Assembly (NCBI RefSeq): GCF_003946655.1
Contig: NZ_RHOV01000017.1
Span: forward strand, 1 to 59,392
Reading direction: 5' to 3'
Length of the DNA stretch: 59,392 nucleotides
Source of the DNA: Lapidilactobacillus achengensis
Lineage (GTDB): Bacteria; Bacillota; Bacilli; Lactobacillales; Lactobacillaceae
Part shown: positions 17,262-26,576 of the stretch, piece after piece
Layout of the letters: the number at the start of each line of letters is the position of its first letter
Position numbering within the stretch: the first letter of the stretch is position 1
The notes under the pieces: model-generated
Seen by the model: only the letters and a program-made list of their open reading frames with translations
What the model was told of the DNA's origin: nothing
The model's database searches: none
Made by a program: the position numbers and the translations under genes

Positions 17262-17390
17262 AATGATCTATTTAAAAATCCACTTTAATGACCCCGAAAA
17301 TTCTAGACCCATTTTATGATCTATTCAATGAGCTATTCAGTGATAGATTTTAATGATCTATTCAATGATAGATTCAACAGCAACTGCAAC
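17262..17390. repeat. AT-rich degenerate short repeat after ftsX
   Basis: The motif TGATCTATTCAATGA and its variants recur four or five times, partly as inverted pairs (ATCTAT facing ATAGAT). It does not code and differs in composition from its surroundings. Confidence 0.6.
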
Positions 17391-17450
17391 CTAGCCGATC
17401 TTAAAAATAGCGGCGGACTTCAAGTAAAAACGCTACTTGCGGTAAGAGTC

Positions 17451-18338
17451 CTAGACTTTCAAGAAACGACGCATGGAGATGGCGGCGCCGAAAGCCCCGA
17501 TCAACATGGCCACTAAAACCAGCGTTAAGTTCAACGGCCAGATCAATTGACCTGGTGTCATCAAACTGTAGCCGGAGGTCGCCAATTGCCGCCCGACCGC
17601 GCGGAAAACATTGGCATAGCCAAGATCAATGATCACCAACGGCACGATCGCTCCTAGCAAGCCAGTCCATGCGCCTTCCAGAATAAATGGCCAGCGAATG
17701 TACCAGCGAGTCGCCCCAACTAAACGCATGATCTCGATTTCATTATGCCGCGACAGGATCGTGATTCGAATCGTGTTCGCAATCAAGAAAATCGCCACGA
17801 TCAGTAAAAGAACGGAAAAGCCCATGCCGTAATTGCGGACACTATCCATCGTGCGGAACAATTTCTTAGCTTCATCGCCACCATAATTCGCTTTGGCGAC
17901 GTGCTTCAATTTGGTGGCTTTCTTCGCGATCGCCACGGTTTGTTCCGGATCAGTCGCCTTGATGGTATAAACATCATTCAAAGGATTATCATCGCCGCCG
18001 AACATTTTGAAAGAATCACCATACTGGCTGACAACTTTCTTCAATTCATTGGCCTTGGAAGAATAAGTCACCTTGGTCACACCTTGCAGCGCCTTTAATT
18101 TCGTTTCCAGTTGATCCTTTTGCGCCGCGGTGGTCTTGGGCTCGACCAGAACATGGACCCGAACATCGCTTTCCACGTCATGAGACAGCTTGGTCACGTT
18201 AAAGACGACGGCTAAGGAGATCCCCACCAACAGAATCGTTACGGCGACCCCACTGATCGCCGCGAAAGCCATCCAGCCGTTACGTTGCAGGCTCCGCAGA
18301 CTATCGCGTAGATGTCGTTTGATTGTTGTCCAATTCAT
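17451..18338 (-). CDS. ftsX: Cell division ABC-like permease FtsX
   Basis: FtsX is the membrane partner of FtsE and activates peptidoglycan hydrolases during division or elongation. This 295-aa protein has an N-terminal helix, an extracellular domain (about 50-165) and three C-terminal helices; LVGATRWYIRWPFILEG is the conserved cytoplasmic loop. I chose ATG at 18338 (AGGAGG upstream, spacing about 11). It overlaps the 3' end of ftsE by 38 bases. Confidence 0.94.
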   Translation of the reverse strand: MNWTTIKRHLRDSLRSLQRNGWMAFAAISGVAVTILLVGISLAVVFNVTKLSHDVESDVRVHVLVEPKTTAAQKDQLETKLKALQGVTKVTYSSKANELKKVVSQYGDSFKMFGGDDNPLNDVYTIKATDPEQTVAIAKKATKLKHVAKANYGGDEAKKLFRTMDSVRNYGMGFSVLLLIVAIFLIANTIRITILSRHNEIEIMRLVGATRWYIRWPFILEGAWTGLLGAIVPLVIIDLGYANVFRAVGRQLATSGYSLMTPGQLIWPLNLTLVLVAMLIGAFGAAISMRRFLKV

Positions 18339-19014
18339 GTGTGTATTGTCCTCCTTGTTCGTCACGAATGATTTGACCTTCAGAGATCTCAATCACACGA
18401 TGGGGTAATTCATCAACGATTTGTTGGTTATGGGTTGCCATAATGATCGTTGTCCCGCGATTATTGATGCGTTGCAAAATATCCATAATGCCTTCAGTTG
18501 TTTGAGGATCCAAGTTCCCCGTCGGTTCGTCAGCGATCAGGATTTTCGGCCGATTGACAATAGCCCGGGCGATCGCGACCCGCTGCTGCTGACCCCCGGA
18601 TAACTCATTAGGAAAATGGTCGGCCTGTTTTTCCAACCCCACATCGTTCAAAACTTGCTCGACCGCTTCTTTGATTTCGGAATCGCTTTTCCCGATAACT
18701 TGGAGGGCGTAGCCGATATTCTCGCCGACGGTCATTTTCGGCAACAATTTGAAGTCCTGGAACACGACCCCTAGTGTTCGCCGCAATTGAGGCACTTGTC
18801 GCTCTTTCATTTGGCGCAGATCGAAGTTGTTGATTTGAATGAAGCCACTGGTTGGCACCAGCTCACGGTACATGAGCTTGATCAACGTCGATTTACCGGC
18901 GCCACTATGTCCAACTAAATAGACAAATTCGCCTTGTTCGACGGTCAGCGTTACATTTTTTAAAGCCGAGACGCCATTGTCGTAGCGTTTCTCAACATTT
19001 AAAAGCTTAAGCAT
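18301..19014 (-). CDS. ftsE: Cell division ATPase FtsE
   Basis: FtsE is the ATPase partner of FtsX. This 237-aa protein has Walker A GHSGAGKST, signature LSGGQQQR, Walker B ILIADEPTGNLD and H-loop ATHNQQ. GAGGTG precedes the ATG. It lies directly downstream of prfB and overlaps ftsX, the usual order in Gram-positive bacteria. Confidence 0.95.
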   Translation of the reverse strand: MLKLLNVEKRYDNGVSALKNVTLTVEQGEFVYLVGHSGAGKSTLIKLMYRELVPTSGFIQINNFDLRQMKERQVPQLRRTLGVVFQDFKLLPKMTVGENIGYALQVIGKSDSEIKEAVEQVLNDVGLEKQADHFPNELSGGQQQRVAIARAIVNRPKILIADEPTGNLDPQTTEGIMDILQRINNRGTTIIMATHNQQIVDELPHRVIEISEGQIIRDEQGGQYTHELDNNQTTSTR

Positions 19015-19032
19015 TTTGTCACCTCAAAGTTT

Positions 19033-20149
19033 CTATTTCGGATTTTTTCGTTGTAATTGCCATTGCAAATAGCTATAAATGAAGCCATCGAGATCGCCAT
19101 CCATCACTGCTTGACCATTACCGGTCTCATAGTTGGTGCGGTGATCCTTGACCATGGTGTAAGGGTGAAAAACATAAGAACGAATCTGTGAACCCCAACC
19201 GATTTCCGGCTGCTCACCCTTGATCGCCGCTTCTTTTTGGCGTTGTTCTTCTTGTTCCCGTTGGTACAACTTGGCCTCCAGCATTGCCATCGCCGTTTCT
19301 CGGTTCTGCAATTGCGAACGTTGGGCTTGCGAACTCACCACGATCCCCGTAGGTAAATGAGTGAGCCGCACGGCGGAAGAGGTTTTGTTGATATGCTGAC
19401 CACCAGCGCCACTCGATCGAAAAACGTCGACGCGCAAGTCATCGGGACTAATGTCGACCTTGATCGAGCGATCTAATTCCGGCATGATCTCCACCGACGC
19501 GAACGACGTGTGCCGCCGACCGGCAGAATCAAACGGCGAGATCCGCACCAGCCGATGGACTCCATTTTCAGAGCGCAGCATGCCATAAGCGTTATGCCCC
19601 TTGATAATTAGGGTCACGCTCTTCAACCCGGCTTCATCGCCTGGCTGATAATCGGCCATTTCCACGCCGAAATGATGGGCGGCGGCCCAGCGCTGATACA
19701 TCCGCAACAACATCGCGCCCCAGTCTTGGGACTCGGTGCCGCCAGCGCCAGGATGGATTTCTAAGATCGCGTTGCTACTGTCATAGGGCTCCGCAAGCAA
19801 AAGGTTCAACTCATAATCCTGTAGTTGTTTTTGCAGTTGGACCAAATCGGCTTCCACTTCCGTTTGTAACTCCGCGTCTGGTCCTTCTTGCAATAACTCT
19901 AGCGTAACAGAAATATTGTCCGCCATTGTAACTAACTGATTAAAATTGTCATACTTTTCCTTTAAATTATTGTTATCATCGATGACTTTTTGGGCTTTTT
20001 CGGAATCCTCCCAGAAATCAGGTCGACTCATTTCATCTTCGTTTGCCGCGATTCCCTCGGCGAGGCCATCTAAGTCAAAGAGACCCCCTAAATTGATTGA
20101 TCTTTGTTTGCGCGTCTTCCAGCGCATGGCGCATTTCAGCGAATTCCAT
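19033..20149 (-). CDS. prfB: Peptide chain release factor 2 (programmed +1 frameshift)
   Basis: RF2 terminates translation at UGA and UAA. The coding sequence is split: ATG at 20149 runs 24 codons to an in-frame TGA at 20075-20077, and the main part continues in the +1 frame from 20076. The combined product is 371 aa. The codon-recognition tripeptide SPF lies at about residues 204-206 and the catalytic GGQ at about 249-251. A single continuous frame here would give a wrong N-terminus. It is followed by ftsE-ftsX and preceded by secA, a classical order. Confidence 0.95.
20074..20089 (-). promoter_or_regulatory. RF2 autoregulatory frameshift site
   Basis: The minus strand reads AGGGGG, three bases, then CTT TGA C. 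This is the canonical RF2 slippery site: an internal Shine-Dalgarno-like element just upstream of CUU UGA C. When RF2 is scarce, ribosomes pause at UGA and shift +1 to make more RF2. Confidence 0.93.
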
Positions 20150-20180
20150 TTTAAACACCCTTTCGCAACCTTCGATAAAG

Positions 20181-20222
20181 AAAAAGACGCCGCCAAAATT
20201 ACTTCATTTTGTTCAGCGTCCT
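20181..20222 (-). terminator. Terminator of secA
   Basis: GGACGC faces GCGTC around an inner CAAAAT/ATTTTG hairpin, followed on the minus strand by a T run. It lies between the secA stop and the prfB start. Confidence 0.65.
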
Positions 20223-20240
20223 TCTCTATGTTTTCCGACT

Positions 20241-22604
20241 TTAACGCCGAATATTTTGACGAATCTCTGCCTTCATGAATAAACGCGTCGCATCGAAATC
20301 AATATCGGAGATCATCTCTTCAAACATGCGATAACCTTCTTCTTGGTATTCAACCAACGGATTCATTTGGCCATAACCACGTAATCCAATGGATTGCCGT
20401 AATTGATCCATTTCATCAATATGCTGAGTCCAATGATCATCCACGACCCGTAGCACAACGACTTTTTCGAATTCCAGCATTTGGCTAGGATCAACCAGCT
20501 TTTCTTTCTTGTCCTGGTAATTAGCTTCAACGAAGTCAGTCAACAATTGCTTCAATTGTTCCACTGATTTGCCTTCAAGGTCGGCCAGCTTCAATTGCTT
20601 ATCGCTGACCAAGTTGGCCAAAGCGTAATCATACAAAGCTTGCAGATTCCATTCGCTTTGCGCCCCTTGCGTATGCATATCGACCTGATGGCTCACAGTC
20701 CGCTTCATCATTGGCAGAATCACATCCTGCAAACTATCCGTTGCCGAAATCACTTGTTGCCGTTGCTGATAAATGACTTCACGCTGTTGCCGCATCACAT
20801 CATCATACTGCAACGTGTTCTTCCGCGTATCGTAGTTGTTCCCTTCGACCCGCTTCTGCGCGCTCTCGACTTGACGTGTGATCATCCGTGATTGGATCAC
20901 CTGCTCGTCTTCGGTAACATTTAAGCGATCAAGGAAGGCCTTGATTCGTTCGGAACCAAACCGCTTCATCAAATCATCTTGTAAGGACAGATAAAATTGG
21001 GTGACACCAGGATCGCCTTGACGACCAGAACGGCCCCGCAGCTGATTATCGATCCGCCGCGACTCATGGCGTTCGGTCCCGATCACGCACAAACCACCTA
21101 ATTCAACCACGCCAGGTCCCAATTTAATATCGGTCCCCCGCCCAGCCATGTTGGTCGCGATCGTCACCGCGCCACGTTGACCCGCGTTCATAATGATTTC
21201 CGCTTCTCTCTTGTGGTTCTTAGCGTTTAAGACCGCATGAGGAATGTGTTCTTGATCTAATAAGTGGGACAATAATTCAGAAGATTCAACGGCGACAGTC
21301 CCGACCAAAATCGGTTGACCTTTATCGTGACGTTGCTTGATATCACCAACGACCGCGTTGAATTTACTCTTCAATGAAGGGTAAAGCAAATCAGAATGAT
21401 CCACCCGGATCACCGGCCGGTTAGTTGGAATCGAAATGACATCCATATTGTAGATCTCACGGAATTCTTCTTCTTCGGTCTTGGCCGTCCCGGTCATTCC
21501 GGCAAGCTTGTTGTACATCCGGAAGTAGTTCTGATAAGTAATGTTGGCCATGGTTTGGGATTCTTCTTCGATCTTGACCCCTTCTTTGGCTTCGATTGCC
21601 TGATGCAACCCATCAGAATAACGACGTCCATCCATGACCCGACCAGTAAATTGGTCAACGATCAGGACTTTGTTATCTTGGACCACGTAATCCACATCAC
21701 GTAACATGACATAGTTCGCCCGCAAAGCCTGATCCAAATGGTGGTTCAGCACGGTATTGTCAATGTCATAAAGGTTCTTGGTGCCAAAATAAGCTTCGCC
21801 CTTTTGGATACCCTGTTCAGTCAAGGCAATCGACTTGGTCTGCCAATCGATCTTATAATCGTCGTCTTCTTTCAAAGTCTTGACGAAACGATCGGTCCGG
21901 ACATACATCGCCGTCGTACCTGTGGCCTGACCGGAAATGATCAACGGTGTCCGCGCCTCATCGATCAAAATCGAATCGACCTCATCGACGATCGCGTAAT
22001 TCAGCGGCCGCTGAACCATTTGTTCCTTGTAGACCACCATGTTATCCCGCAAATAGTCAAACCCAAGTTCGCTGTTCGTGGAATAAGTGATATCACAATT
22101 GTATGCATCCCGCTTCTCATCGGTGTTCTTGCTGTTCAGGTTCAAGCCAACGCTTAAGCCCAACCAATGATAGAGTTCGCCCATTTCTTCCGCGTCACGA
22201 CTTGATAAGTATTCATTGACCGTGACAACGTGAACACCTTTACCAGCCAGCGCGTTCAAGTAAACTGGCATGGTCGCCGTCAAAGTTTTACCTTCACCGG
22301 TTTTCATTTCGGCGATATTACCTTCATGTAAGGTGATTCCGCCAATGATCTGGACTCTAAATGGATACAAGCCCAAAACCCGCCGTGAACCTTCGCGGAC
22401 CACCGCGAACGCCTCGGGCAGAATTTGATCAAGGGTCGCGCCACCAGCCACCTGCGCCTTGAATTTCTCTGTTTTACCTTGTAATTCTTCATCGGAAAGT
22501 TCAGCGAACTGGTCAGCGTAAGCTTCGACCTTATCAGCGATCTTGCCCATCCGAGCAACCTCACGCTTATCACTTTCGATCCATCTCTTTAACATATTCG
22601 CCAT
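20241..22604 (-). CDS. secA: Protein translocase ATPase SecA
   Basis: SecA is the motor that drives preproteins through SecYEG. This 787-aa protein has Walker A KTGEGKT at residues 101-107, Walker B VDEVDS at about 207-212, and the helicase motif [13 protein letters not shown]. It lacks the C-terminal zinc-binding tail found in many Bacillus and Gram-negative SecAs, as is usual in lactobacilli. A gap with a terminator separates it from prfB. Its upstream region has a promoter and dyads. Confidence 0.97.
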   Translation of the reverse strand: MANMLKRWIESDKREVARMGKIADKVEAYADQFAELSDEELQGKTEKFKAQVAGGATLDQILPEAFAVVREGSRRVLGLYPFRVQIIGGITLHEGNIAEMKTGEGKTLTATMPVYLNALAGKGVHVVTVNEYLSSRDAEEMGELYHWLGLSVGLNLNSKNTDEKRDAYNCDITYSTNSELGFDYLRDNMVVYKEQMVQRPLNYAIVDEVDSILIDEARTPLIISGQATGTTAMYVRTDRFVKTLKEDDDYKIDWQTKSIALTEQGIQKGEAYFGTKNLYDIDNTVLNHHLDQALRANYVMLRDVDYVVQDNKVLIVDQFTGRVMDGRRYSDGLHQAIEAKEGVKIEEESQTMANITYQNYFRMYNKLAGMTGTAKTEEEEFREIYNMDVISIPTNRPVIRVDHSDLLYPSLKSKFNAVVGDIKQRHDKGQPILVGTVAVESSELLSHLLDQEHIPHAVLNAKNHKREAEIIMNAGQRGAVTIATNMAGRGTDIKLGPGVVELGGLCVIGTERHESRRIDNQLRGRSGRQGDPGVTQFYLSLQDDLMKRFGSERIKAFLDRLNVTEDEQVIQSRMITRQVESAQKRVEGNNYDTRKNTLQYDDVMRQQREVIYQQRQQVISATDSLQDVILPMMKRTVSHQVDMHTQGAQSEWNLQALYDYALANLVSDKQLKLADLEGKSVEQLKQLLTDFVEANYQDKKEKLVDPSQMLEFEKVVVLRVVDDHWTQHIDEMDQLRQSIGLRGYGQMNPLVEYQEEGYRMFEEMISDIDFDATRLFMKAEIRQNIRR

Positions 22605-22632
22605 AAATCAGAATTCCTCTCCTGTCAATCGA

Positions 22633-22660
22633 ATTCTAGTTGTCATTTGACAGTATTCAA
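22633..22660 (-). promoter_or_regulatory. Candidate secA promoter with operator-like dyads
   Basis: On the minus strand -35 TTGAAT (22655-22660) and -10 TAGAAT (22633-22638) are 16 bases apart. The spacer contains the palindrome TGTCA, two bases, TGACA (22641-22652). A second inverted repeat, TCAATCTATT (22657-22666) with AATAGATTGA (22691-22700), overlaps the -35. Confidence 0.45.
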
Positions 22661-22740
22661 TCTATTTTATCATTAAAAGACCTGCGTGTGAATAGATTGA
22701 TTTAAATAAACAAGCAAGTTCCCCACTCGTTTGATTCCCA

Positions 22741-22950
22741 TCATCGATGCCAAACTGCATTATCTTCATTGTAACCAAAAACGCTGCATAAAAAAAGGGG
22801 CAATCGCCAGCAAGTTATTTTAGCCGGATTTGCAAAGACGTTTCCTACAGCTGGCGTCCCACTGGCCTCGTTCAGGGTGACAGTCAGCCGATCATGGCTT
22901 GGACTGATTCCGGCGGCGCTAACCATCCCACCCAACGCCGCAAACAGCGC
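22741..22950 (-). pseudogene. Unrecognised coding-like remnant beside IS200
   Basis: On the minus strand an open frame reads DNGALFAALGGMV and then SHDRLTVTLNEASGTPAVGN before losing its protein-like character near a T run. It enters directly from the IS200-like end without a start codon, so it may be the tail of a gene cut by that element. No family is recognised. The stretch from here to the secA promoter holds nothing else I can support. Confidence 0.3.
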
Positions 22951-22961
22951 TCCATTATCAT

Positions 22962-23673
22962 AACCACCCGTAAAACGGGTGGTTTGCTCCAGGGCTATAA
23001 GCCCTATGTACTGGCCAGCGTCTCAAGGCGCTGGCTTTTATAATTCAAAGCCAAACTGCGTTTGTCACTTTTGCCACCGCTTTAAGCGGTGTTTGTACTA
23101 CTTACCTTGACCCTTGAAAGGGTCAGAATACTCGCGGACACTTAATTTATCGACTGCTTGATCATGTTTCTCTTGATCTTGAATATACTTCTTAATGGTT
23201 GATTCATTTAGACCCACTGTACTAACATAATATCCCTCGGACCAAAAGTGTCGATTACCAAATTTATATTTCAAATTTGCATGCTGGTCAAACATCATTA
23301 ATGCTGATTTTCCCTTCAAATATCCCATAAAGCTAGATACACTTAATTTCGGTGGAATACTGACCAGCAAATGGACATGGTCTGGCATCATATGACCTTC
23401 AAGAATTTTGACACCTTTATACTGGCATAACAATCGAATGTCTTCTTGCAAGTCACGTCGATATTGATTATAGATGATTTTTCTTCTATCCTTTGGAGTG
23501 AATACGATATGGTATTTGCACAGCCATTTGGTATGTGCAAGGCTGTTGAGTTTATTCGCCATTACTGACGTCCTCCTTCAATTTTGAATGGTTTGGCTTT
23601 GAACACCTCCATTCTATATCTTGGGAGGGCGTTTTGGTATAACCCTATTGTTATCCACCCGCATAGCGGGTGG
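22962..23673 (-). mobile_element. Solitary IS200-like insertion sequence
   Basis: An element of about 0.7 kb has one Y1 transposase gene and subterminal hairpins at both ends: AACCACCCG with CGGGTGGTT (22962-22984) and CCACCCGC with GCGGGTGG (23655-23673). No tnpB is present. Between the gene and the 22.97-kb end lie further hairpins (GCCAGCGCC/GGCGCTGGC type). The outer boundaries may extend a few bases beyond the hairpins. Confidence 0.85.
23098..23562 (-). CDS. tnpA: IS200-type Y1 HUH transposase TnpA
   Basis: This single-strand transposase has 154 aa. The HUH motif HVH lies at residues 62-64 within MPDHVHLLV, and the catalytic tyrosine at about 126 in IKKYIQDQ. The length is normal and the frame intact, so it could be active. 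GGAGG precedes the ATG. The palindrome TTCAA, two bases, TTGAA sits just before the ribosome binding site; leader structures repress tnpA in classical IS200. Confidence 0.93.
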   Translation of the reverse strand: MANKLNSLAHTKWLCKYHIVFTPKDRRKIIYNQYRRDLQEDIRLLCQYKGVKILEGHMMPDHVHLLVSIPPKLSVSSFMGYLKGKSALMMFDQHANLKYKFGNRHFWSEGYYVSTVGLNESTIKKYIQDQEKHDQAVDKLSVREYSDPFKGQGK

Positions 23674-23725
23674 TTTTTTGTTTCGCGCGCTTCGCGGGCT
23701 CAACTGGGTCTAAAGACACTAAGAA

Positions 23726-23753
23726 AAATGGCCGCGCAACCGCGCGACCATTT
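23726..23753 (-). terminator. Terminator of hpf
   Basis: AAATGG and CGCGC pair with GCGCG and CCATTT, followed on the minus strand by a T-rich stretch, about 30 bases past the hpf stop. Confidence 0.7.
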
Positions 23754-23781
23754 CAATCAAATCTAATCAATTGTCCACTCG

Positions 23782-24351
23782 CTATTCGTCAGTTTCGATC
23801 AAACCGAAACGACCGTCGCGACGACGATAAACAATACTAGTGCCATTGGTTTCAGCATCTTCAAAAATAAAGAAATTATGGCCAAGCATATTCATTTGTA
23901 AAATTGCTTCTTCTGAATCCATTGGTTTCAACGCTAACCGCTTGGTGCGCACGACAACCATCTCATCTTTAACCTTTGGTGCTTGTTCAGGAACATCGAT
24001 TGCGCCATTAGCGGGACCAGTCAACTCAAAGTTCTTGATTCCCTTTTCCCGGCTCTTGCGATTGATTTTTGTCTTGTACTTGCGAATCTGCCGTTCAAGC
24101 TTATCTGTGACCAGATCGACACTGGCATACATGTCAGGAGATGTTTCTTCAGCCCGCAAAACTAAATAGGGAAGTGGAATCGTCACTTCGACTTTTGCGG
24201 TCTTATCTGTGTAAACTTTTAGGTTAACATGGGCAATTGAATCAGCAGGCTCTTCAAAATATTTATCTAACTTGCTTAATCGTTTCTCCACGTAACTCCG
24301 AATTGCCTCGGTAACCTCGATATTTTCACCACGAACATTGAACGATAACAT
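23782..24351 (-). CDS. hpf: Long ribosome hibernation-promoting factor
   Basis: This 189-aa protein is of the long HPF type. The N-terminal domain (FNVRGENIEVTEAIRSYV) binds the 30S subunit, and the C-terminal domain (VRTKRLALKPMDSEEAILQM) dimerises ribosomes into inactive 100S particles in stationary phase. AAAGGAG precedes the ATG. It has its own promoter and terminator. The promoter carries a cre-like dyad, which suggests control by carbon state. Confidence 0.95.
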   Translation of the reverse strand: MLSFNVRGENIEVTEAIRSYVEKRLSKLDKYFEEPADSIAHVNLKVYTDKTAKVEVTIPLPYLVLRAEETSPDMYASVDLVTDKLERQIRKYKTKINRKSREKGIKNFELTGPANGAIDVPEQAPKVKDEMVVVRTKRLALKPMDSEEAILQMNMLGHNFFIFEDAETNGTSIVYRRRDGRFGLIETDE

Positions 24352-24381
24352 AGTCGTTCGCTCCTTTCAAGTTACATCAGT

Positions 24382-24402
24382 AGCCAATGATAATGATTGG
24401 CT
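24382..24402 (-). promoter_or_regulatory. Hairpin in the hpf leader
   Basis: AGCCAAT and ATTGGCT form a 7-bp stem with a 7-base loop between the promoter and the ribosome binding site. There is no U-run, so it is not a terminator; it may stabilise the message or affect translation. Confidence 0.5.
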
Positions 24403-24409
24403 CACCTTT

Positions 24410-24438
24410 ATTATATCGAAGCGCTTACCATTTAACAA
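24410..24438 (-). promoter_or_regulatory. hpf promoter with cre-like dyad
   Basis: On the minus strand -35 TTGTTA (24433-24438) and -10 TATAAT (24410-24415) are spaced 17 bases apart. The spacer holds the palindrome AAGCGCTT (24419-24426), the core of CcpA cre sites. Binding there would block RNA polymerase. Confidence 0.6.
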
Positions 24439-24479
24439 TGAAAAGACTGTAAAAATCATAAAAAAGAAACAGAAGCCCT

Positions 24480-25169
24480 TCACCGCGCCACTGTCAATGA
24501 GGTGATCTCCCCCTGATAACCAGCCTGGCGTAAGGCCGCCTGTCCATGACGCAAAGTGCGCCCAGTGGTATAGATGTCATCGACTAATAAGACGGGGCGT
24601 TGTTGGTCGGCGCTAGGGCAAGGCTGCGGACAATAAAAGTGTTGTGGGCTCACCAAACGCTCTTGCCGCGTCAGCTGCGCCTGATGCTGCAATTGTTCTT
24701 GACTGGCTAAACGTCGGTCCGGCCGGCAAACCGATTCGATCAGTCCTAGCACCGGATCGAATTGGCGTTGGGTCCAATGACTGGGACTGGTGGGGATCGG
24801 GATGATCAGCGTCTGACGGGGCAACGCCGTGAAAGCCGCCTGCAAATGCCCGGCGAAAACCAACCGCAAGCGATAATCCCCGACCCCTTTATACTGTTGA
24901 AAATAGGCCTGCATCGCCTCATTATAGGTAAACAAAGCCCGGTTGGTCAGGAGCTCTGCCGTTAAAGCCCAGCGTTGACAGTCATAACAGCGTTGCCCCT
25001 GTTCAGAAAGGCGCCCGCACTGGGGACAGGCGTGGCGGCGGTCAAGGGGCTGAAATCCGCGAAAACAAAGAGGGCAAAGTCGATCCAAATACCAATGCCG
25101 ATCCACTAACAATTGCTTCAACGAATACCGCGGCGTGAACGACTGGCCGCACAACAAACAAACGGCCAT
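24480..25169 (-). CDS. comFC: Competence protein ComFC (phosphoribosyltransferase-like)
   Basis: This 229-aa ComFC works with ComFA in uptake of transforming DNA. Four CxxC-type pairs (CLLC, CPLC, CPQC, CYDC) form zinc ribbons in the first 90 residues. The C-terminal phosphoribosyltransferase domain has the motif VLLVDDIYTTGRT. The ATG at 25169 overlaps the comFA stop (TGATG), which decides the start; a longer frame of 249 aa is not supported. The operon order comFA-comFC matches other Firmicutes. Confidence 0.92.
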   Translation of the reverse strand: MAVCLLCGQSFTPRYSLKQLLVDRHWYLDRLCPLCFRGFQPLDRRHACPQCGRLSEQGQRCYDCQRWALTAELLTNRALFTYNEAMQAYFQQYKGVGDYRLRLVFAGHLQAAFTALPRQTLIIPIPTSPSHWTQRQFDPVLGLIESVCRPDRRLASQEQLQHQAQLTRQERLVSPQHFYCPQPCPSADQQRPVLLVDDIYTTGRTLRHGQAALRQAGYQGEITSLTVAR

Positions 25170-26545
25170 CAGAAGCCACCACGACGATTCAGTTGCTTGA
25201 TTTGATGGCACGCCTGACTGATCGCCCAACTCTCATATTGACAATAGAAGACCACCTGATCCCCTTGATTCGTGGGTGCCCGCCCTACCCGACCGGCAAT
25301 CTGAACCAAACTGGCCACATTGAAGTTAGGATGATCCGCCGCCAAAACCAGCACATCCACATGGGGCAAAGTCACGCCCCGCTCCAAAATCGTCGTCGTC
25401 AATAAGACTTGCCCCGAACCGCCGCGAAAGTCAGCGACTTTTTCCAAGCGCAGGGGATCTTGGGCGTGGACAGTTTGCGCTTGAACACTAGGAAAAGCCC
25501 GTTGTAAGGCAGCCAAATAACGGGGCAAACTAGCGGCTTGCGGCACGAAAATCAAGATGCGTCGTTGGCGCCCCAACCAAGGCGCTAACAGTCGGCGCAG
25601 ACGCCCGGTCCACTGATCTTGTTGAAAGACTTGCCCGAAAACGACCCGGGGCTGGACTAAAGGGCGTCCGTGAAAGCGACGGGCCAAATAATGTAGGGGC
25701 AGTTGTCCACGCCGCGCCGCGCGCCGCATGGCAGCCGGCGGCGTCGCGCTCAAATAGAGCCGTTGCCCCGTAGGCTGGACCGCCTGGCGCATCACCCGCT
25801 CCAACATGGGATCGCCAACATAGGGAAAGGCATCGACCTCATCCACAATCAAGAGATCAAAGGCTTGATAATAACGGACCAACTGATGGATCGTGGCGAC
25901 CACTAACTGTTCCGCTTGCGGCACTGGCTTCGCTTGTCCATGATGAAGGCCCATCGCCGTCCGCGCGAACGCTTGCTGCAAACGGGGATAGATCTCATTA
26001 CAAACGTCCACCCGCGGCGAGACAAAACCCACTCGTAACCCCCGGGCTAAATAGTCCGTAATCAGCTTAAATGTAATTTCCGTCTTGCCTGCGCCTGTCA
26101 CCGCCCACAACAGTTGCACCGACGCCCCTTGTTGATAACCAGCCAGCAAAGACTGGGTCAGCTTTTCTTGCTGCGGCGTTAATTTGCCTGTCCACGTTAA
26201 CACCGGCGTCTGCACAGAAAAATGATTCGCGCTGGGAAAGCGGACCAATTGACTGTTTTGGCAAACTCGACCCAACGCTAAACAAGCGGTACAATAAAGT
26301 TGACCACTTGGTAACCGTTGATCGGTTCGCAAGCGACTACCACACCGCTGACAATACCACCGTGATCCTTGGGCAAAAGCTCCGGGAACCAACTGAATTT
26401 GTTGCCCGGTGGCGCCCAGCTCCTTAAGCGCCACTTGCAATTCCTGGGGCAGTGTCTCCAGTAATAATTGCCGACCGGCCAGGAGCCAGCCCCACTGCTG
26501 GACCAAGGCAGCTTCTGCTTCACTCTGCTCACACACTTTCATCAT
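25169..26545 (-). CDS. comFA: Competence DNA helicase ComFA
   Basis: This DEAD-box-type ATPase drives single-stranded DNA import during competence. An N-terminal zinc finger (YCQRC and YCTACLALGRVC) precedes Walker A (TGAGKTE, about residue 150) and the Walker B box DEVD (about 235), then a second RecA-like domain with QIAGRVGR. About 458 aa. I chose ATG at 26545 (AGGG 8 bases upstream); two codons further upstream are also possible. It is divergent from yigZ. Confidence 0.92.
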   Translation of the reverse strand: MMKVCEQSEAEAALVQQWGWLLAGRQLLLETLPQELQVALKELGATGQQIQLVPGAFAQGSRWYCQRCGSRLRTDQRLPSGQLYCTACLALGRVCQNSQLVRFPSANHFSVQTPVLTWTGKLTPQQEKLTQSLLAGYQQGASVQLLWAVTGAGKTEITFKLITDYLARGLRVGFVSPRVDVCNEIYPRLQQAFARTAMGLHHGQAKPVPQAEQLVVATIHQLVRYYQAFDLLIVDEVDAFPYVGDPMLERVMRQAVQPTGQRLYLSATPPAAMRRAARRGQLPLHYLARRFHGRPLVQPRVVFGQVFQQDQWTGRLRRLLAPWLGRQRRILIFVPQAASLPRYLAALQRAFPSVQAQTVHAQDPLRLEKVADFRGGSGQVLLTTTILERGVTLPHVDVLVLAADHPNFNVASLVQIAGRVGRAPTNQGDQVVFYCQYESWAISQACHQIKQLNRRGGF

Positions 26546-26576
26546 CGCCATCACCCTAACTAATTACGCAAAGGAA

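Noticed and set aside
19960-20240. prfB as a frameshifted pseudogene
   Set aside because: The shift occurs exactly at the canonical RF2 recoding site with its upstream AGGGGG element.
22962-23673. IS200-like element as the source of the S or R repeats
   Set aside because: Its end hairpins (CCACCCG type) share no sequence with the S or R ends.
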